This document shows, one piece after another, positions 53,127 to 63,573 of a stretch of DNA of 64,000 nt. This DNA comes from Mycogone perniciosa (lineage: Eukaryota; Ascomycota; Sordariomycetes; Hypocreales; Hypocreaceae). Positions within the stretch are counted from its first letter, which is position 1. Each line of letters opens with the position of its first letter. The stretch covers positions 248,001 through 312,000 of the forward strand of contig JAOALB010000005.1 in NCBI GenBank assembly GCA_025331125.1, given 5' to 3'. The notes beneath the pieces were generated by a model that was not told the origin of the DNA, searched no databases, and was given only the letters and a program-made list of their open reading frames with translations. The position numbers were made by a program, and so were the translations under genes.

Positions 53127-56100
53127 GCCATGATAGCCTATGTAATATGTACTCGTACGTACGCTCTCTTGGATGCATGCATGTGAGGAGGGTAGGACAA
53201 ACAAAAGCGAGCGAGCGAGCGAGTGAGTGAGTGAGTGACTGTGAGTGACTGTGAGTGATTCGTAGAGGTTTAGTGAGATGCGATAGATAGCACGAGCAGA
53301 TGCTGGACTCAGCCAACAGCAAGCAGCCCAGGTGCAGCAGCCGTTGAGGATTCTCGGGCAATAAGGGCATCCAATCCATGCAAGGGAAATTTTACTCAGA
53401 CTCGCCGGCCTGCTGCCGAATCGCACTGCAGCAAACATCCATCGCCTCGACCATTGCAGCGCAGCAAAGCAAAGCAGTACCTAATAATCCCGGCCTCGTT
53501 CGCCAGATGGAGGCGCTCTTGTGGAGGCATCGGGCCACCAGCGACGGCTACAGGGGGGGGCCAAGAGGCGGTTGCAGGGGGGTGGTGGTCCGCACCTCCC
53601 TATAGGCCGCTGTGCGCAGCGCTGTTAGGGGGTTGCATCGGGTGACAGCCCGCTGTCTGCGCTGGCTGCAGCCCCTGATGGTGGACAGTCTGAGGCGCTG
53701 TGGTGATTTGACGGCAGCCCCGATTTGGGCGGGTTTGCACCGCATGCGCCGTCTTCCCATTTGGTCAATCTGGCACGTTTTGTGAGACCATTGTTGGGGC
53801 TTTTACCATCTATTGCTCCGTTCGGAGTGCAGAGTACTTGTTTGTGTCTCGGAGTAGTATACATATACATGCACTACTAATGTATGTACGTAGTATGCGT
53901 ATGTATGTATGTGTGAATACTAACATAAATCCCTTCGTGCGTGCGCAATCTGATGCCCCGGGTAAAGCGAGCGCCATTCCCCGTCATCCATACATAGCAT
54001 ACGGAGTACGGAGTGCCATGTTGCAGCATCCATATCCATCCATATCCATGCTGCTGCATATGTATGTGTTGCTCGTTTGCCGTGCGGATTGTCGGTCGAT
54101 CCATACTGCTAGTACCAACTAATAGACTCCTGCTACTCGTACTCGTAGACACCACAATTGCCCGTGCGTACTTCGTAGTATTAGCCTTTAAAATGGGAAA
54201 ATTGGCTCATGTACTTCGTACGGAGTATGTGGTGCGTCGGGATGTGGTCAAAATGATTGATCACAAAATGATCACTAAATGATCACCAAATGGCTGCTGC
54301 CCTCTGCCCTCTGCTCTCTGCCGTCTAAGCCTCGCCAAATGATCCATCGACACTACCACTATACATACGAGTACATACTTCGCACTCCGTACTCCGTACA
54401 TACGAAGCAAATGAATGGCATCCGGTTTTGAACCAACAGTCCGTCTCACATGCAGATGTTCGCTGCATCTCACCACTCTTGCTACTACCCTACAATCCCA
54501 CGATTCCGACGAATTTTTTCGACCACGTGGACAAATAAATGTTCCATAAAACTCCGCCCTAGCATCAGCATAAAGCCAACTGAATCTACATGGGAAACGC
54601 CATCAATCAACAACTCCTACTTTGTATGGGGACGTTGAGGCTCTTATGCTGATCAGTTGCTCAAATGTCATGTACCGACATCAAGCCCACTCGGAAAGTG
54701 GGGGATACACATCATACATGGGGGTGTCTGATGACTCTACATAAATCCCCTGGTCGACATGGAAAGGATGTAACCCATTGTCTGCACATCCCCATCTGCT
54801 CATTTACATATTACTACTTCGTACTCCGTCTCGTATACCCTCTCCTTGTCTGTGGCCCAAGTGCCATTAGCCGTGTTGAGCAGGGCTGCGCGTACTTCGT
54901 ATGTGCCGTCGGCTCAGCCCTGTGATCACTCACGACTTCTTCGCTAGCCACTCGCTCCAATGTCTTTCAATGTCTTTCAAGACCCTTGATACCATCGCAC
55001 TTAGAGAGGAGGGCGGCATTTTCAGGCCTCTAGGAAGCCAGCCAATCCCACAGCACGCAAGGTGATGAGGCTCTTTCAGTCTCGACTTCCATGGCCAGAC
55101 AGTTTCTCGCGCAGCCACAGAAACCCAAGGTCTGTTCGACTTTTTCCTCCGAGCTGAATACACTAGAGACTGAGCTTGAAAGCAACAGAGCCCCATGAGC
55201 CGGTTGACACAACCAGAACGTGGCGCCAATCATGCCTGAACGCGTGCGCAGACTTGCCCTGACGACAAACTTCATCTTTTCGTTGGATCTACGAGTACTT
55301 GAGCGAAGTGCGGTGGTATGTACGAAGTAGCTGTCCGATCTCAGCTTCCCATCGCTCGCCCTACGAGAAATGTGGCGGTGGCTGTATTTCTCCTCTTGCT
55401 TCTGGTTTCTGCAGCCCGCCAGCCTTGCTAGACTATGGAGCTTGCGAGAGTTGCGCAACTCTGCGGCAGCCTGGTATCGCGCCTTAACAAGAGTCAACAC
55501 ATGCATCCCAGGCCATGGCGATTGTCCCAGACTGGACCCGATACTATCAAGATCCATTCGAAATTTGCCGCCTTACTTGGCGTTGAGCTAGCTACGCATT
55601 GTGCTTCACACATAATGCTCAAGTCAAACATCGATGAGTATCCTCGAGGACCGCCCGATGTTAGCTCATTACGCCGGGCACCCTCGCCGGCCCTATCAAT
55701 GCCGGGATGAACGCTGCGGAATCCGTTCTATCCTCGCAGACAGCAAGCTTGGCCAGGAGCCGATGAAGGAGCCCGCGGACCACTTGCATGGTGCCATCAG
55801 GAGCGCCTCTTGTCTCAGCTCAAGCTTGTCTATACACCAGCTCACTCGAGTATCGCTGCCAGACAGTGGCGATCCCCATCAACTCCATCAGGTTTGGGTT
55901 AGTTGGGAGGCTGGACAAGCTTTGTACTGCGAGAATAGGGCTTGCAAAGTCTTTGAATGTGATTTCTGCTGCAAGAGTGAAGATATAAGTTTCGAAGTCG
56001 TGTGATAATTGCACAGCATGATGAAGATATCATGGTGGGGAGGACCACGAGTATGTCGTACAGACGTATTCGATACTGGATGCATTTGGCACCCTGGCAT

Positions 56101-56335
56101 TCCAGACTTGAATCAAGGGCGCATAGCTTCGACTATAACGTGCAAAGTTGTGCACTTTTTGGCTTTGAGGATTTTGGAGAAGACAACGGAGTGTGCTTCT
56201 CATTTTCGTAGATAAACAAGCTGGTCGCCCCACCCTCTTCAATTGCTGAATAAGCATGTGCTGCACCAAATAAATCCCTTGAGCTTCCCAAGGCTTCCAT
56301 GCCATGGCCTCACAACAAATCGCACATCATCCAAC
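52919..56335. other. Gene-poor region rich in simple repeats and TAC...GTA motifs
   Basis: About 3.4 kb. The first part is the SSK1 promoter and 5' leader with hexamer and CAG repeats (53045-53127) and GAGC/GAGT tetramer runs (53208-53240). Copies of TACGGAGTA, TACTTCGTA and TACTCCGTA are dense at 54000-54020, 54165-54225, 54360-54410, 54815-54825, 54890-54900 and 55318. Open frames at 55030-55557 (-) and 55634-56005 (+) lack family features. No RNA gene recognised. Confidence 0.5.
53045..53127 (+). repeat. (GGCAGA)n followed by (CAG)n, upstream of SSK1
   Basis: About seven GGCAGA hexamers run directly into about eleven CAG triplets, 130-210 bp upstream of the SSK1 ATG, so probably in its promoter or 5' leader. 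A related GAGGCA repeat occurs inside SSK1 itself at about 51998-52020. Confidence 0.9.
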
Positions 56336-57108
56336 ATGTCATCGCCATCAGCATCCCTAGCCATCATGTCACTGGAAAGTGATGCGCACCATGACGGGTT
56401 TGAGAAACCAGTGCCTCGGCAGCCCAAGACGCACGCCAAACTGGCCCAGCTTGAGGTGCAAAACCGCAGACGCGAATACCTGCAAAGAAATCCATCCTAT
56501 CTGAACGGCCTAGAGCATGAGCTTGCTGGTATGAATTTCCCCAAATCACATGCGCCGTTGTAAAACTCGCCTTTGGTATTGTTCTGTAGCGTCTATTATC
56601 TTGCGGTTTTCTTCTGTGTCGTTGCGAGAAATGCGTCTCACCTTAATCACTATGCGATGCAGATCCCATCCTCTATGAGCGTCTCATCAAGAGATTCCAA
56701 ACGCCGGCAGAGCGAGAAGCCGAAGGAAAAGAAAAAGGTTATGGACGGACACTCGAGGCAGATCTAATCCGGGGAGAAACAAAGCTCTCGACACTCTCAC
56801 AACCGTCATGCAGTCAGGACGCGCAGTCGCAAACACCAGATGACCTAGATACCAATGCCTGGGACGGCCTGGCTGAAAACAAAGAGCACGGCGTGGAACT
56901 TTGGAGCGCATTTATCGAAGAGCGCTTCGTTCAAGGCGAAGATGAAGACTTTGACTATACCACCGTTGATGCCAATGACGAGTACGATGTTGTGGCAAGG
57001 AGGGACGCGGAAGATGCTTGGTTCGACGAGGAGGAGCCGGGTTGGGCCGAGTCACCAGGTAGTGACCATCTGCCAAAACAAGGAGAGACGGGTATTCAAG
57101 ACTTCTGA
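56336..57108 (+). CDS. CCDC97-like protein
   Basis: Two exons, 56336-56528 and 56663-57108, 212 residues; 134-bp intron with a GTATGA donor and ATGCAG acceptor, joining HELAG|DPILYERL. Family features: KLAQLEVQNRRREYLQRNPSYL in the first exon; then DPILYERLIKRFQTPAEREAEG and YGRTLEADLIRGE; then VELWSAFIEERFVQGEDEDFDYTTVD, and an acidic end ending DAEDAWFDEEEPGWAE. These are the conserved C-terminal blocks of the CCD97 family, whose animal members are reported with the U2 snRNP/SF3B spliceosome. A similar role here is inference. The open frame extends upstream to 56243 but lacks an ATG. Confidence 0.85.
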
Positions 57109-58082
57109 GCTCTTCTGAGCCCTTTACCACCTTTCTTCAGCCGTCAGCAACGATTTCTCTGACATCGGGACTTCGACGAGGTTTCCTTGACGAATACGTG
57201 GCAGGGAAAAGATCTCTGCGAATTTCTGCCGAGATATGATACCCGAACTCTTCCATGTGATATAATCTTGGCATTCAAGGCGATATCCTGGCTGCAGCCG
57301 TTGCATTCCTTCTCTTGCCCTTGTCCCTGTCCTTCGCGAAGTCAGGGGCTATGATAGGCTTTCAGGTTTACGTGTTTTCTCACCCCATTTATTACTTCCC
57401 AACCCTTTTGCTTTGCTTGCTTACTTGCCTTGACCTTCGGAAGTTTGCTGACACCCTGGCTTAAGTCCCCACCCATCCTTGACCACCAAGGCGGCCTTGC
57501 ATTGTCCATGACTCGGCAGGGTTTCCATCTTGGCAGGTCATTTGAAACCCTGAGACCCTGAACTGCATGCCAAGCATCGTTCCTCTGGAGTTTTGGTTGT
57601 CCACGTAGCGCACATTCGATGCATGTCGTACCTTCCGGAGTCTAGGCCCGTAGGCGGGTGGCATTCACTGGGGCAGGTGTCGTCTACACGACTTACGACC
57701 GGAGCTTACAGGTATTTAGGCCGACAAGATATTGAATTGACTTGTCACTTTAATATCCCTTGCAGATGCCCTTGACTCAGTCCCGTACATAAGCGAAGTA
57801 GTAGCTCTCACCTTGGCTCAGGTGAGAGCATGCATGATTCATCTTGAGGGTATACCCCCAAGAAACCACCGCCATCGATTGTTACATTGAGGCCCTTGAG
57901 GGTAAGCTTACAGAAGCATTGTAATTACACGTACGAGTTCACTTTTGGACCCTTTTAATGGATTTGGACTGTGATTCAAAATTGACATATTCACCTAGAA
58001 GACAATATTCCGAATTGCATGCATACATCCTTAGATGTTCGTGCTCATGTATTAATTCTCAAACGGAATTGCCCTGCCTCAC
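57109..58082. other. Intergenic between convergent genes
   Basis: About 970 bp. No gene recognised; a short frame at 57461-57664 (-) has no support. Holds the 3' ends of the CCDC97-like gene and the ankyrin gene. Confidence 0.5.
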
Positions 58083-59072
58083 CTAATGCCCCCGAATCCG
58101 AGTCTTGTCGACCTTCCCAGTCGCCAGCAACAGATCCATAACCGCCTGGTGACCATAACACGACGCATAATACAAAGGCGTTTTTCGCTGTCTAGATGGA
58201 GAGTCTGGGTTAACATCATCCCTTTGCAAGAGCATTCTTACCAATTCCGTATGCCCCTCCTGTGCGGCATAGCTCAAAGGCGTTCGGCGCAGTACCGTGT
58301 CCTGAACATCTGCCCTGACACCTTTGTCCAGCAGCAGCTTGGCCTCTCTTGTTCGTCCCAAGATTGCCATGTGAGTCAAGGGCGTCCTGCCCTGACCATC
58401 TGCAGAATCTTTGTCGGCGTTGTTTGCTAGCAATAGTTCAATCATGTCAGTGCCCATAGCGTAGCTCAAAGCCGTTCTGCCAGATGAGTCCTGTAGGTTC
58501 GGGTCAACGCCGCGATCCAAGAGGAGCTGTGCCATCTTTGTATGTACTTCATGTCCTTCAGACGCTGCATATATTAATGGGGGTTTTCCCCTCTTGTCCT
58601 TCAAGCTTGGGTCAACACGACCGTCAGAAAGTAGCAACTCGACGACGTCAGGGTGTCCGTGCCAAGTAGCGACGCTCAGCGGTGGCATGCCCATGATGTC
58701 TGGCAAATTGGGGTCCGTGTCACTCGCATCGAGTAACAAGCTGACAACATCGGCGTGGCCGGATTTCGCTGCTAGTAAGAGGGGGGTCATATACGGGCCA
58801 TACATCTCATCATCTTCATCTCTTCTCACGTTTGGGTTTGCTCCATACTGAAGAAACCTTTGTACTGTTTCCGGGATGCCCCTGTGAGAAGCCCATAGAA
58901 GTGCCGAACTGTCTTGCTCCTTCATGTCCCGTTTGTAGAGTAGGGGGTTTGCAAAGTTGTGAAGAGCGCGGTGGGTTCTGGCTAGTGCTGCGAGGCATTT
59001 AGTATCTGCATGCTCCGCGACGATGTAGAGGAGCTCCTCAGGCAGCTTCTGACGGGTGTTGGACGGAGACAT
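58083..59072 (-). CDS. F-box-like/ankyrin repeat protein
   Basis: Single exon, 329 residues. The N-terminal F-box-like segment (KLPEELLYIVAEHADTKCLAALARTHRALHNFANPLLY, about residues 9-46) is followed by a linker and seven or eight ankyrin repeats to the C-terminus, for example TPLLLAAKSGHADVVSLLLDA, PPLSVATWHGHPDVVELLLSDG, TPLSYAAQEGHTELVRMLLQRD and TPLYYASCYGHQAVMDLLLATG. Probably a substrate adaptor for an SCF ligase or a scaffold; partner unknown. The same architecture is present in decayed form at 25319-27500. It lies 2.7 kb from the phosphorylase/NLR pair. Confidence 0.85.
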   Translation of the reverse strand: MSPSNTRQKLPEELLYIVAEHADTKCLAALARTHRALHNFANPLLYKRDMKEQDSSALLWASHRGIPETVQRFLQYGANPNVRRDEDDEMYGPYMTPLLLAAKSGHADVVSLLLDASDTDPNLPDIMGMPPLSVATWHGHPDVVELLLSDGRVDPSLKDKRGKPPLIYAASEGHEVHTKMAQLLLDRGVDPNLQDSSGRTALSYAMGTDMIELLLANNADKDSADGQGRTPLTHMAILGRTREAKLLLDKGVRADVQDTVLRRTPLSYAAQEGHTELVRMLLQRDDVNPDSPSRQRKTPLYYASCYGHQAVMDLLLATGKVDKTRIRGH

Positions 59073-59556
59073 GGTGGATTAAGCTTTGGAGATGAGTTTG
59101 TTATGAAGTGATGCACTGGATTTAGTGAGTTGTTGAGAATTGAGTTGTTGTGTTGTGATGATTGAATGGTGAGATTTTGGGTTGCTTGGGGGAAACTGCG
59201 AAATACATATTTCGTGAAGAGAACTGTTCAATCAGCCTGTCTGAGTATAGCTGTACAGCTATTTATTGAAGTATTGTACTAGATGAATGGAAAGTGATTT
59301 GAACACCAGTAAAGATAGAGCGATACCGAGCTGTACTGCGAACAAAGGGCAACAGAAGAAAACAAGAACGTTGAAGAAGTGTATGTTGAATGTATCTCAC
59401 AAAGAACAACAGCGTAGCAACTCTTAGTGCTTATTCACCATTAACAGAACAACTATTTGAACTGTCGCTGAACTTCCTTATCGAATGTCAAACACGGCGC
59501 ATTAACAACTAATCATCCACTCAATGAAGACATGGCCAACGACAGCCACACCGAAC
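59073..59556. other. Intergenic, promoter of the ankyrin gene
   Basis: About 480 bp, AT-rich, with TTGTTGAG-type repeats near 59126-59158. No gene. Confidence 0.5.
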
Positions 59557-59967
59557 CTATTCGACAGCGCGCCCCAACAAAGCGTTTATGAACATCAGAA
59601 GCTTCAATCGCAGTTGAAGAGTCTTTCTAAAATTTTTAGCTTCGCTGATTAACGAATTGCGTTCTCCCTCCAGCATCACCAGCTCACCTGAGGTTTGCGG
59701 TGGCGGGGAATGTTGAGACAACCAAGGGTGTAAACCTTGGTTCGCCGGCTGCGCTACAATGGTGGTATAAATAAAAGTTCCATTCTGACCAGTTGCTTGT
59801 AAATCAGGGTGCAAAATGTCTGTTATTGTTACCGTTAGAGACGGTGATGTCTCTGATGTAGAGCTAACGCCGTCCCCATACCAGACCCACGAACAGCTCG
59901 TCAACAATTGTATCCAGAGATCCACACACTGAAAATTATCGCCGAAGAAGAAGATACTGTCTCTCAT
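59557..59967 (-). CDS. Hypothetical protein, unrecognised
   Basis: An ATG-started frame of 136 codons. It has an aromatic-rich N-terminal part (MRDSIFFFGDNFQCVDLWIQLL), a Thr/Ser-rich middle (TSPSLTVTITDILHP) and a basic, helical C-terminal part (RNSLISEAKNFRKTLQLRLKLLMFINALLG). No family recognised and no splice partner found. Could be a real small gene or a remnant; the low Cys content and absence of a signal peptide give no further hint. Confidence 0.3.
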   Translation of the reverse strand: MRDSIFFFGDNFQCVDLWIQLLTSCSWVWYGDGVSSTSETSPSLTVTITDILHPDLQATGQNGTFIYTTIVAQPANQGLHPWLSQHSPPPQTSGELVMLEGERNSLISEAKNFRKTLQLRLKLLMFINALLGRAVE

Positions 59968-61747
59968 GAAACTGAAAGCTTGCTATTGACCCAAAAGAGC
60001 CACCTGTAAAGGCTAGTCTCCAAGAGATGGATTTCACTGACGCAGCTCTCGCCGCGAATAACACTAGATGATCAGCTCAGAGCCTTAGCTAATCAAAGGC
60101 CAATATTAAAGAAGAGTAAATTATTTGCAAAACCCCAATTGAGATTTCGGAGGGGCAGTTGAAAGCAAACTCGGGACATGTCTCAAGATCCGGAGGGCAA
60201 ATGCGGGATTTTTGGGAGTCACAGAGTTGAGAAGCAAGCCTTATTTGCTGTTGAGATCTCCGATGAGTAACCACTGTCCCAGGAACCATCGAATTTCACG
60301 ACGACATAATACCTTGCTCAGCTACATCTCAGATAGACATCAAAGTCCTCGTATGCTATGGGTAGGTGTGGAGGTGGTTGTCCCGAGCCAGTGGCAACTC
60401 AGGTCATGAAGCGGAAATGGGTAGCCCGGATTAGAGTCTCTAGCGCTGTAAAAATATGACATTTTGGATTGTGATATTACTACTGGAAATAATATTATTT
60501 ACGATACTGGTGCTGTTATTCTGTCTGGCTTCGGTGGGGGAAATACAGTCGGCTAGGTTGACCAGGACAACTATGGTACCATGGGAGGAGACCGACAAGA
60601 CTGGAGAACATACTCAAGGGTATCAATAAAGCGGGATCTGTTCTGGAATAGCCAGGGAAAAATTAGTACTTCGTTTGACATGGAATCTTGACTGAGGCGC
60701 CTGCTCGTTCGCATGGCTTTGGTCACCGAATTGAATTGATGCTTTCTCCCAGCTCGTGGTTCAATCACTATCTACATATCGTGCACACCCGGGCATAACA
60801 GCTTAAGGCTTAAACACTCAACATTATATCTCATTTATTAACATCTTCTTTCCTTAAATCACTGCTCCAGTCCAACGGAGACGAAGACAAAGGCAAGCCA
60901 GCCCGTGCTAGATCGTATACTTAGGGTCACTCTACGGACCGGCCCGGCCCGGTGGATCCCGGCACCAAAACCGGCCCCGCTCCGGAGCCGGCTGCGCTAT
61001 GAGCACGAAGTATCTAGTAGTTCCTTGCAATCTCATTCAACTCGAGCGTAGAAGGTCGTGATGAAGTTTGGCTATCTAGATTGATACCATCGGAATGTCG
61101 ATGTCCTGTTCTCGCCTTCAACTATTTTAGCGCATGTCCTACCTATTCCTGAACAAACCAGGTCGCCAATAGAGTCAAAGGAACAGAGGGTTTGTTGGCA
61201 ACGTGCCCTCCATGCAACCCTCCCTGCGATTTGTAACACTTTTGTTGGCCCTCCCATATTCTGCTATGTTTCAGTTGTCGCTTGACGACCACCGCGACCA
61301 CACCGACCTGCATGTCGCCCAGAAAATTGATGTGTTGTCGTCAATTTCTTTTGGCCAGCTGTGTATTCTTGGCCGCAACACCCAGTTACCTCAGCCAATT
61401 GCGTGAGAATCCGGATTGCAGCCTGATTTGGCAGAGTTACATGTCATATTACTGAAAAAGTTATCGGCTTTTCCGGTTTCTCGTTGCTTCGACTTGCCTC
61501 ACCCCGCTTCACGTTGTCTATCACTGCGGGTGCCTTTGCAAACTCAGCGATTGCCGGCCCCCCATCTCGTTCAAGGCGTTTGCCCGGTGATCTTCTGGCG
61601 AACACCAAGTTTGAGCAATGCGGAAGTACCTCCATCGACATTGTAAATGCATCATGATATGGAAAGATACATACTCCATCAAAATTCACATGAAATCAAC
61701 ACATCCATAGATTGAAAGCCGTGCCAACACTTCGTAAGGTGTTGGTT
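59968..61747. other. Intergenic region with a GC-rich island
   Basis: About 1.8 kb without a supported gene. A short GC-rich island (60940-60995) of repeated CCGG-containing words stands in AT-rich DNA. An ATG-started 64-codon frame at 61212-61406 (+) begins with a hydrophobic, signal-peptide-like segment (MQPSLRFVTLLLALPYSA), but nothing else supports it. Confidence 0.45.
60940..60995. repeat. GC-rich island with repeated GGCCCGG/CCGGCC words
   Basis: GGACCGGCCCGGCCCGG is followed by CCGGCCCCGCTCCGGAGCCGG, which contains the palindrome CTCCGGAG flanked by CCGG words. The flanks are AT-rich. It might be the end of an old DNA transposon, but no matching partner end or transposase is seen. Confidence 0.4.
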
Positions 61748-63019
61748 TTATCCCAACACCTTGGCTTCAAAATAGCCATCGTGTTCGTGAGAACGACTCC
61801 ATCCAAATGTGTTGGTCACCGTGCCTCCACTTGCCTGTACTCCCGCAACGAGATTTCGGGCCGAGATGGGCCCATTGAACACCGGTCCCGAGGGATGATG
61901 AGATCCGCCGTCATTCTTCCCCGAAGTGGCCCCATTGACCGCTGTATTTTGCTTTGTCATCTGCTCAGATCTGGCTTTGTCCGTCTTGGGGTACCTCTCA
62001 AGAAGGGCCTTCGCAGCCGCAGCCGCAGTCGCTGCAGCAAAGGCTTGCCACTTCTTGTTCTTGTGAGAGTCAGCGTAGTCACAGACTCCCTTGACAACGA
62101 TACAGGGCACCTCCTCCCAAACGCCAGCTCCCTCCATCTCGAAAGCGATGATGCCCTCCTTTCTTGCGATTCTGTCGCGATCCTCCCCCGACTTCATGAC
62201 GGCATCACCCGAAGCGACTTGGCCGATGTAAATCGCGGGCTCCTGGCCTTCTTCAAGCGACTCACGAGTGACGAGGTGACTCTCTTCGCACCCCAGTTCC
62301 TCACAGCTCGAGTCGAGAGCATCTTCGCAGACAGCGTCGGGGCTACTGCTACAGGTGCTGCAGGTGTGGGCCAATACACCACGATGCTTGTGGCGATAGC
62401 TCGGCTCAAACAACTTGTCCATGGCCGCACCAGGATACCCCCATTTAGTCTTGATTGGGCCACGACGCTTCTTGACTTTGTCTTTGTCCTGTAGTTGTAT
62501 CAAAAAGGCGGACATCTGGCTCTGTAGCTTCTCCAGACCCCTCTCTGTCTCCAATATCTTCAAAAGGCTTCGAATATTTTTGTTTGCCTTGCCCAGGCTG
62601 TCCTCAGAGGTATCCTTGCGAATCAATTTATCGGGGTATTGCCTTCCAAAGTCATATTGGACGACAGACTTGCTGATCACGACATCGCCCAGAAGGATCT
62701 CAGTCTCCCCATCGCTGCCAGCATAGGGGACGCCTCCGCAGATGCCCACAAGGAGCGCCAGCTCCAAGCCGTTATAACTCGATCGAAAGCTGGCCGCAGC
62801 AGAGGCAGCGTTTGCGTTTCCCATTTGTAGGACGACGTTGTGATTGCCGATACGGCCAGTGGTGTAAGTGTTGACATCTCCTACGGCTCTTCCGTAACTG
62901 TCGCCATTCTCGTCCCAAAATTCGTCAAAGACCTGACAAACGGCATCGTATTCTGTGGCAACCGCACATATGATGGCGATGTGGAAGTCTTCACGGCTGG
63001 ATGGTGCGGCAGCGACCAT
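61748..63019 (-). CDS. Nucleoside phosphorylase-like (PNP_UDP) protein with C-terminal amyloid-type signalling motif
   Basis: Single exon, 423 residues from ATG at 63019 (the frame opens further to 63082 without an ATG). The N-terminal two thirds are a PNP/UDP phosphorylase-like domain: FHIAIICAVATEYDAV, GRIGNHNVVLQMG, LLVGICGGVPY, ILLGDVVISKSVVQYDFGRQYP, then YIGQVASGDAV, IAFEMEGAGVWEEVPCIVVKG and CDYADSHKNKKWQAFAAATA, the usual fungal arrangement. Where fungal NLRs carry this domain it is fused to a nucleotide-binding domain; here it stands alone. After a flexible, polar linker come residues 378-406 (61888-61802), a motif matching the N-terminus of the divergent NLR. This suggests an effector switched on by the NLR, perhaps by nucleotide or nucleoside cleavage. 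Family certain; role inferred. Confidence 0.9.
   Translation of the reverse strand: MVAAAPSSREDFHIAIICAVATEYDAVCQVFDEFWDENGDSYGRAVGDVNTYTTGRIGNHNVVLQMGNANAASAAASFRSSYNGLELALLVGICGGVPYAGSDGETEILLGDVVISKSVVQYDFGRQYPDKLIRKDTSEDSLGKANKNIRSLLKILETERGLEKLQSQMSAFLIQLQDKDKVKKRRGPIKTKWGYPGAAMDKLFEPSYRHKHRGVLAHTCSTCSSSPDAVCEDALDSSCEELGCEESHLVTRESLEEGQEPAIYIGQVASGDAVMKSGEDRDRIARKEGIIAFEMEGAGVWEEVPCIVVKGVCDYADSHKNKKWQAFAAATAAAAAKALLERYPKTDKARSEQMTKQNTAVNGATSGKNDGGSHHPSGPVFNGPISARNLVAGVQASGGTVTNTFGWSRSHEHDGYFEAKVLG
61802..61888 (-). other. Candidate amyloid signalling motif, effector copy
   Basis: Encodes residues 378-406 of the phosphorylase-like protein. Pattern shared with the NLR: F, then I, N(L/I), AG(V/L), AS, T(V/I), N and a final FG. 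The effector copy has two extra Gly between AS and T. It is rich in Gly, Asn, Ser, Thr and small hydrophobics, short, and placed beyond a disordered linker at the chain end, as expected for such motifs. Confidence 0.7.
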
Positions 63020-63573
63020 GATACTGTTGTATGAGTTGAAAGCAGCAATATGTAGATGTGTTTGTCGTGCAGCCCGAAACACAATGTCTTGCCCCTAGGA
63101 ATCGGATAGTTTCTGTCTGCCCATTATACCTCGTGGCAGTAACCAATAAAAATTTGGAAGCTATTTCATGATCAACTGAAAAGCTGTGGACTACGGTCGT
63201 CCATTAGCCGCAAAAACTCAGTTCAAAAAAAAACCAGTTGCGAAAAGTCCTACCTTTTTTTACCTTATTAAATGCATTAAAAAGTAAGAGATAAATATAT
63301 AAACATATACTATATTTTATTAAGATAACTTAATGTTTTGGAATTGTGTTCTTTCGGTTAATGTGGTAATAGTGGTGCACCATAGGCCATATTGGGCTCC
63401 AGAAACAGGCCGGGCGGCGAATGTGAGGAGATTGGGCTGATATCTTTTCCCCACCCTCCAAGCATGGCCAATGTCGACGATTGTCGAGCCCTCAAACAAA
63501 TCTAAAAGATGGCCTATTTCTATTTTCCAGGTTAGAAAACTCATCGCTTGAATAGAGCTAGCAACAGGTGAGA
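63020..63573. promoter_or_regulatory. Shared divergent promoter of the phosphorylase-like gene and the NLR
   Basis: 554 bp between the two start codons. Very AT-rich at 63240-63345 with TATATAAACATATA. No other gene; a frame at 63320-63634 (-) runs antisense to the NLR start and has no support. Sharing one promoter region would allow co-expression. Confidence 0.55.

Noticed and set aside
53041..53240. CRISPR-like look of the tandem repeats
   Set aside because: The units are 3-6 bp with no spacers; they are simple microsatellites in a eukaryotic genome.
55030..56005. 175-codon minus-strand and 123-codon plus-strand frames
   Set aside because: Overlapping on both strands, low-complexity Ser/Arg composition, and no conserved motif.
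61212..61406. 64-codon frame with a signal-peptide-like start
   Set aside because: Only the hydrophobic N-terminus speaks for it; no intron, homology or cysteine pattern supports a secreted protein.
62194..62726. Plus-strand frames antisense to the phosphorylase-like gene
   Set aside because: They mirror codon structure of the minus-strand gene and have no independent features.
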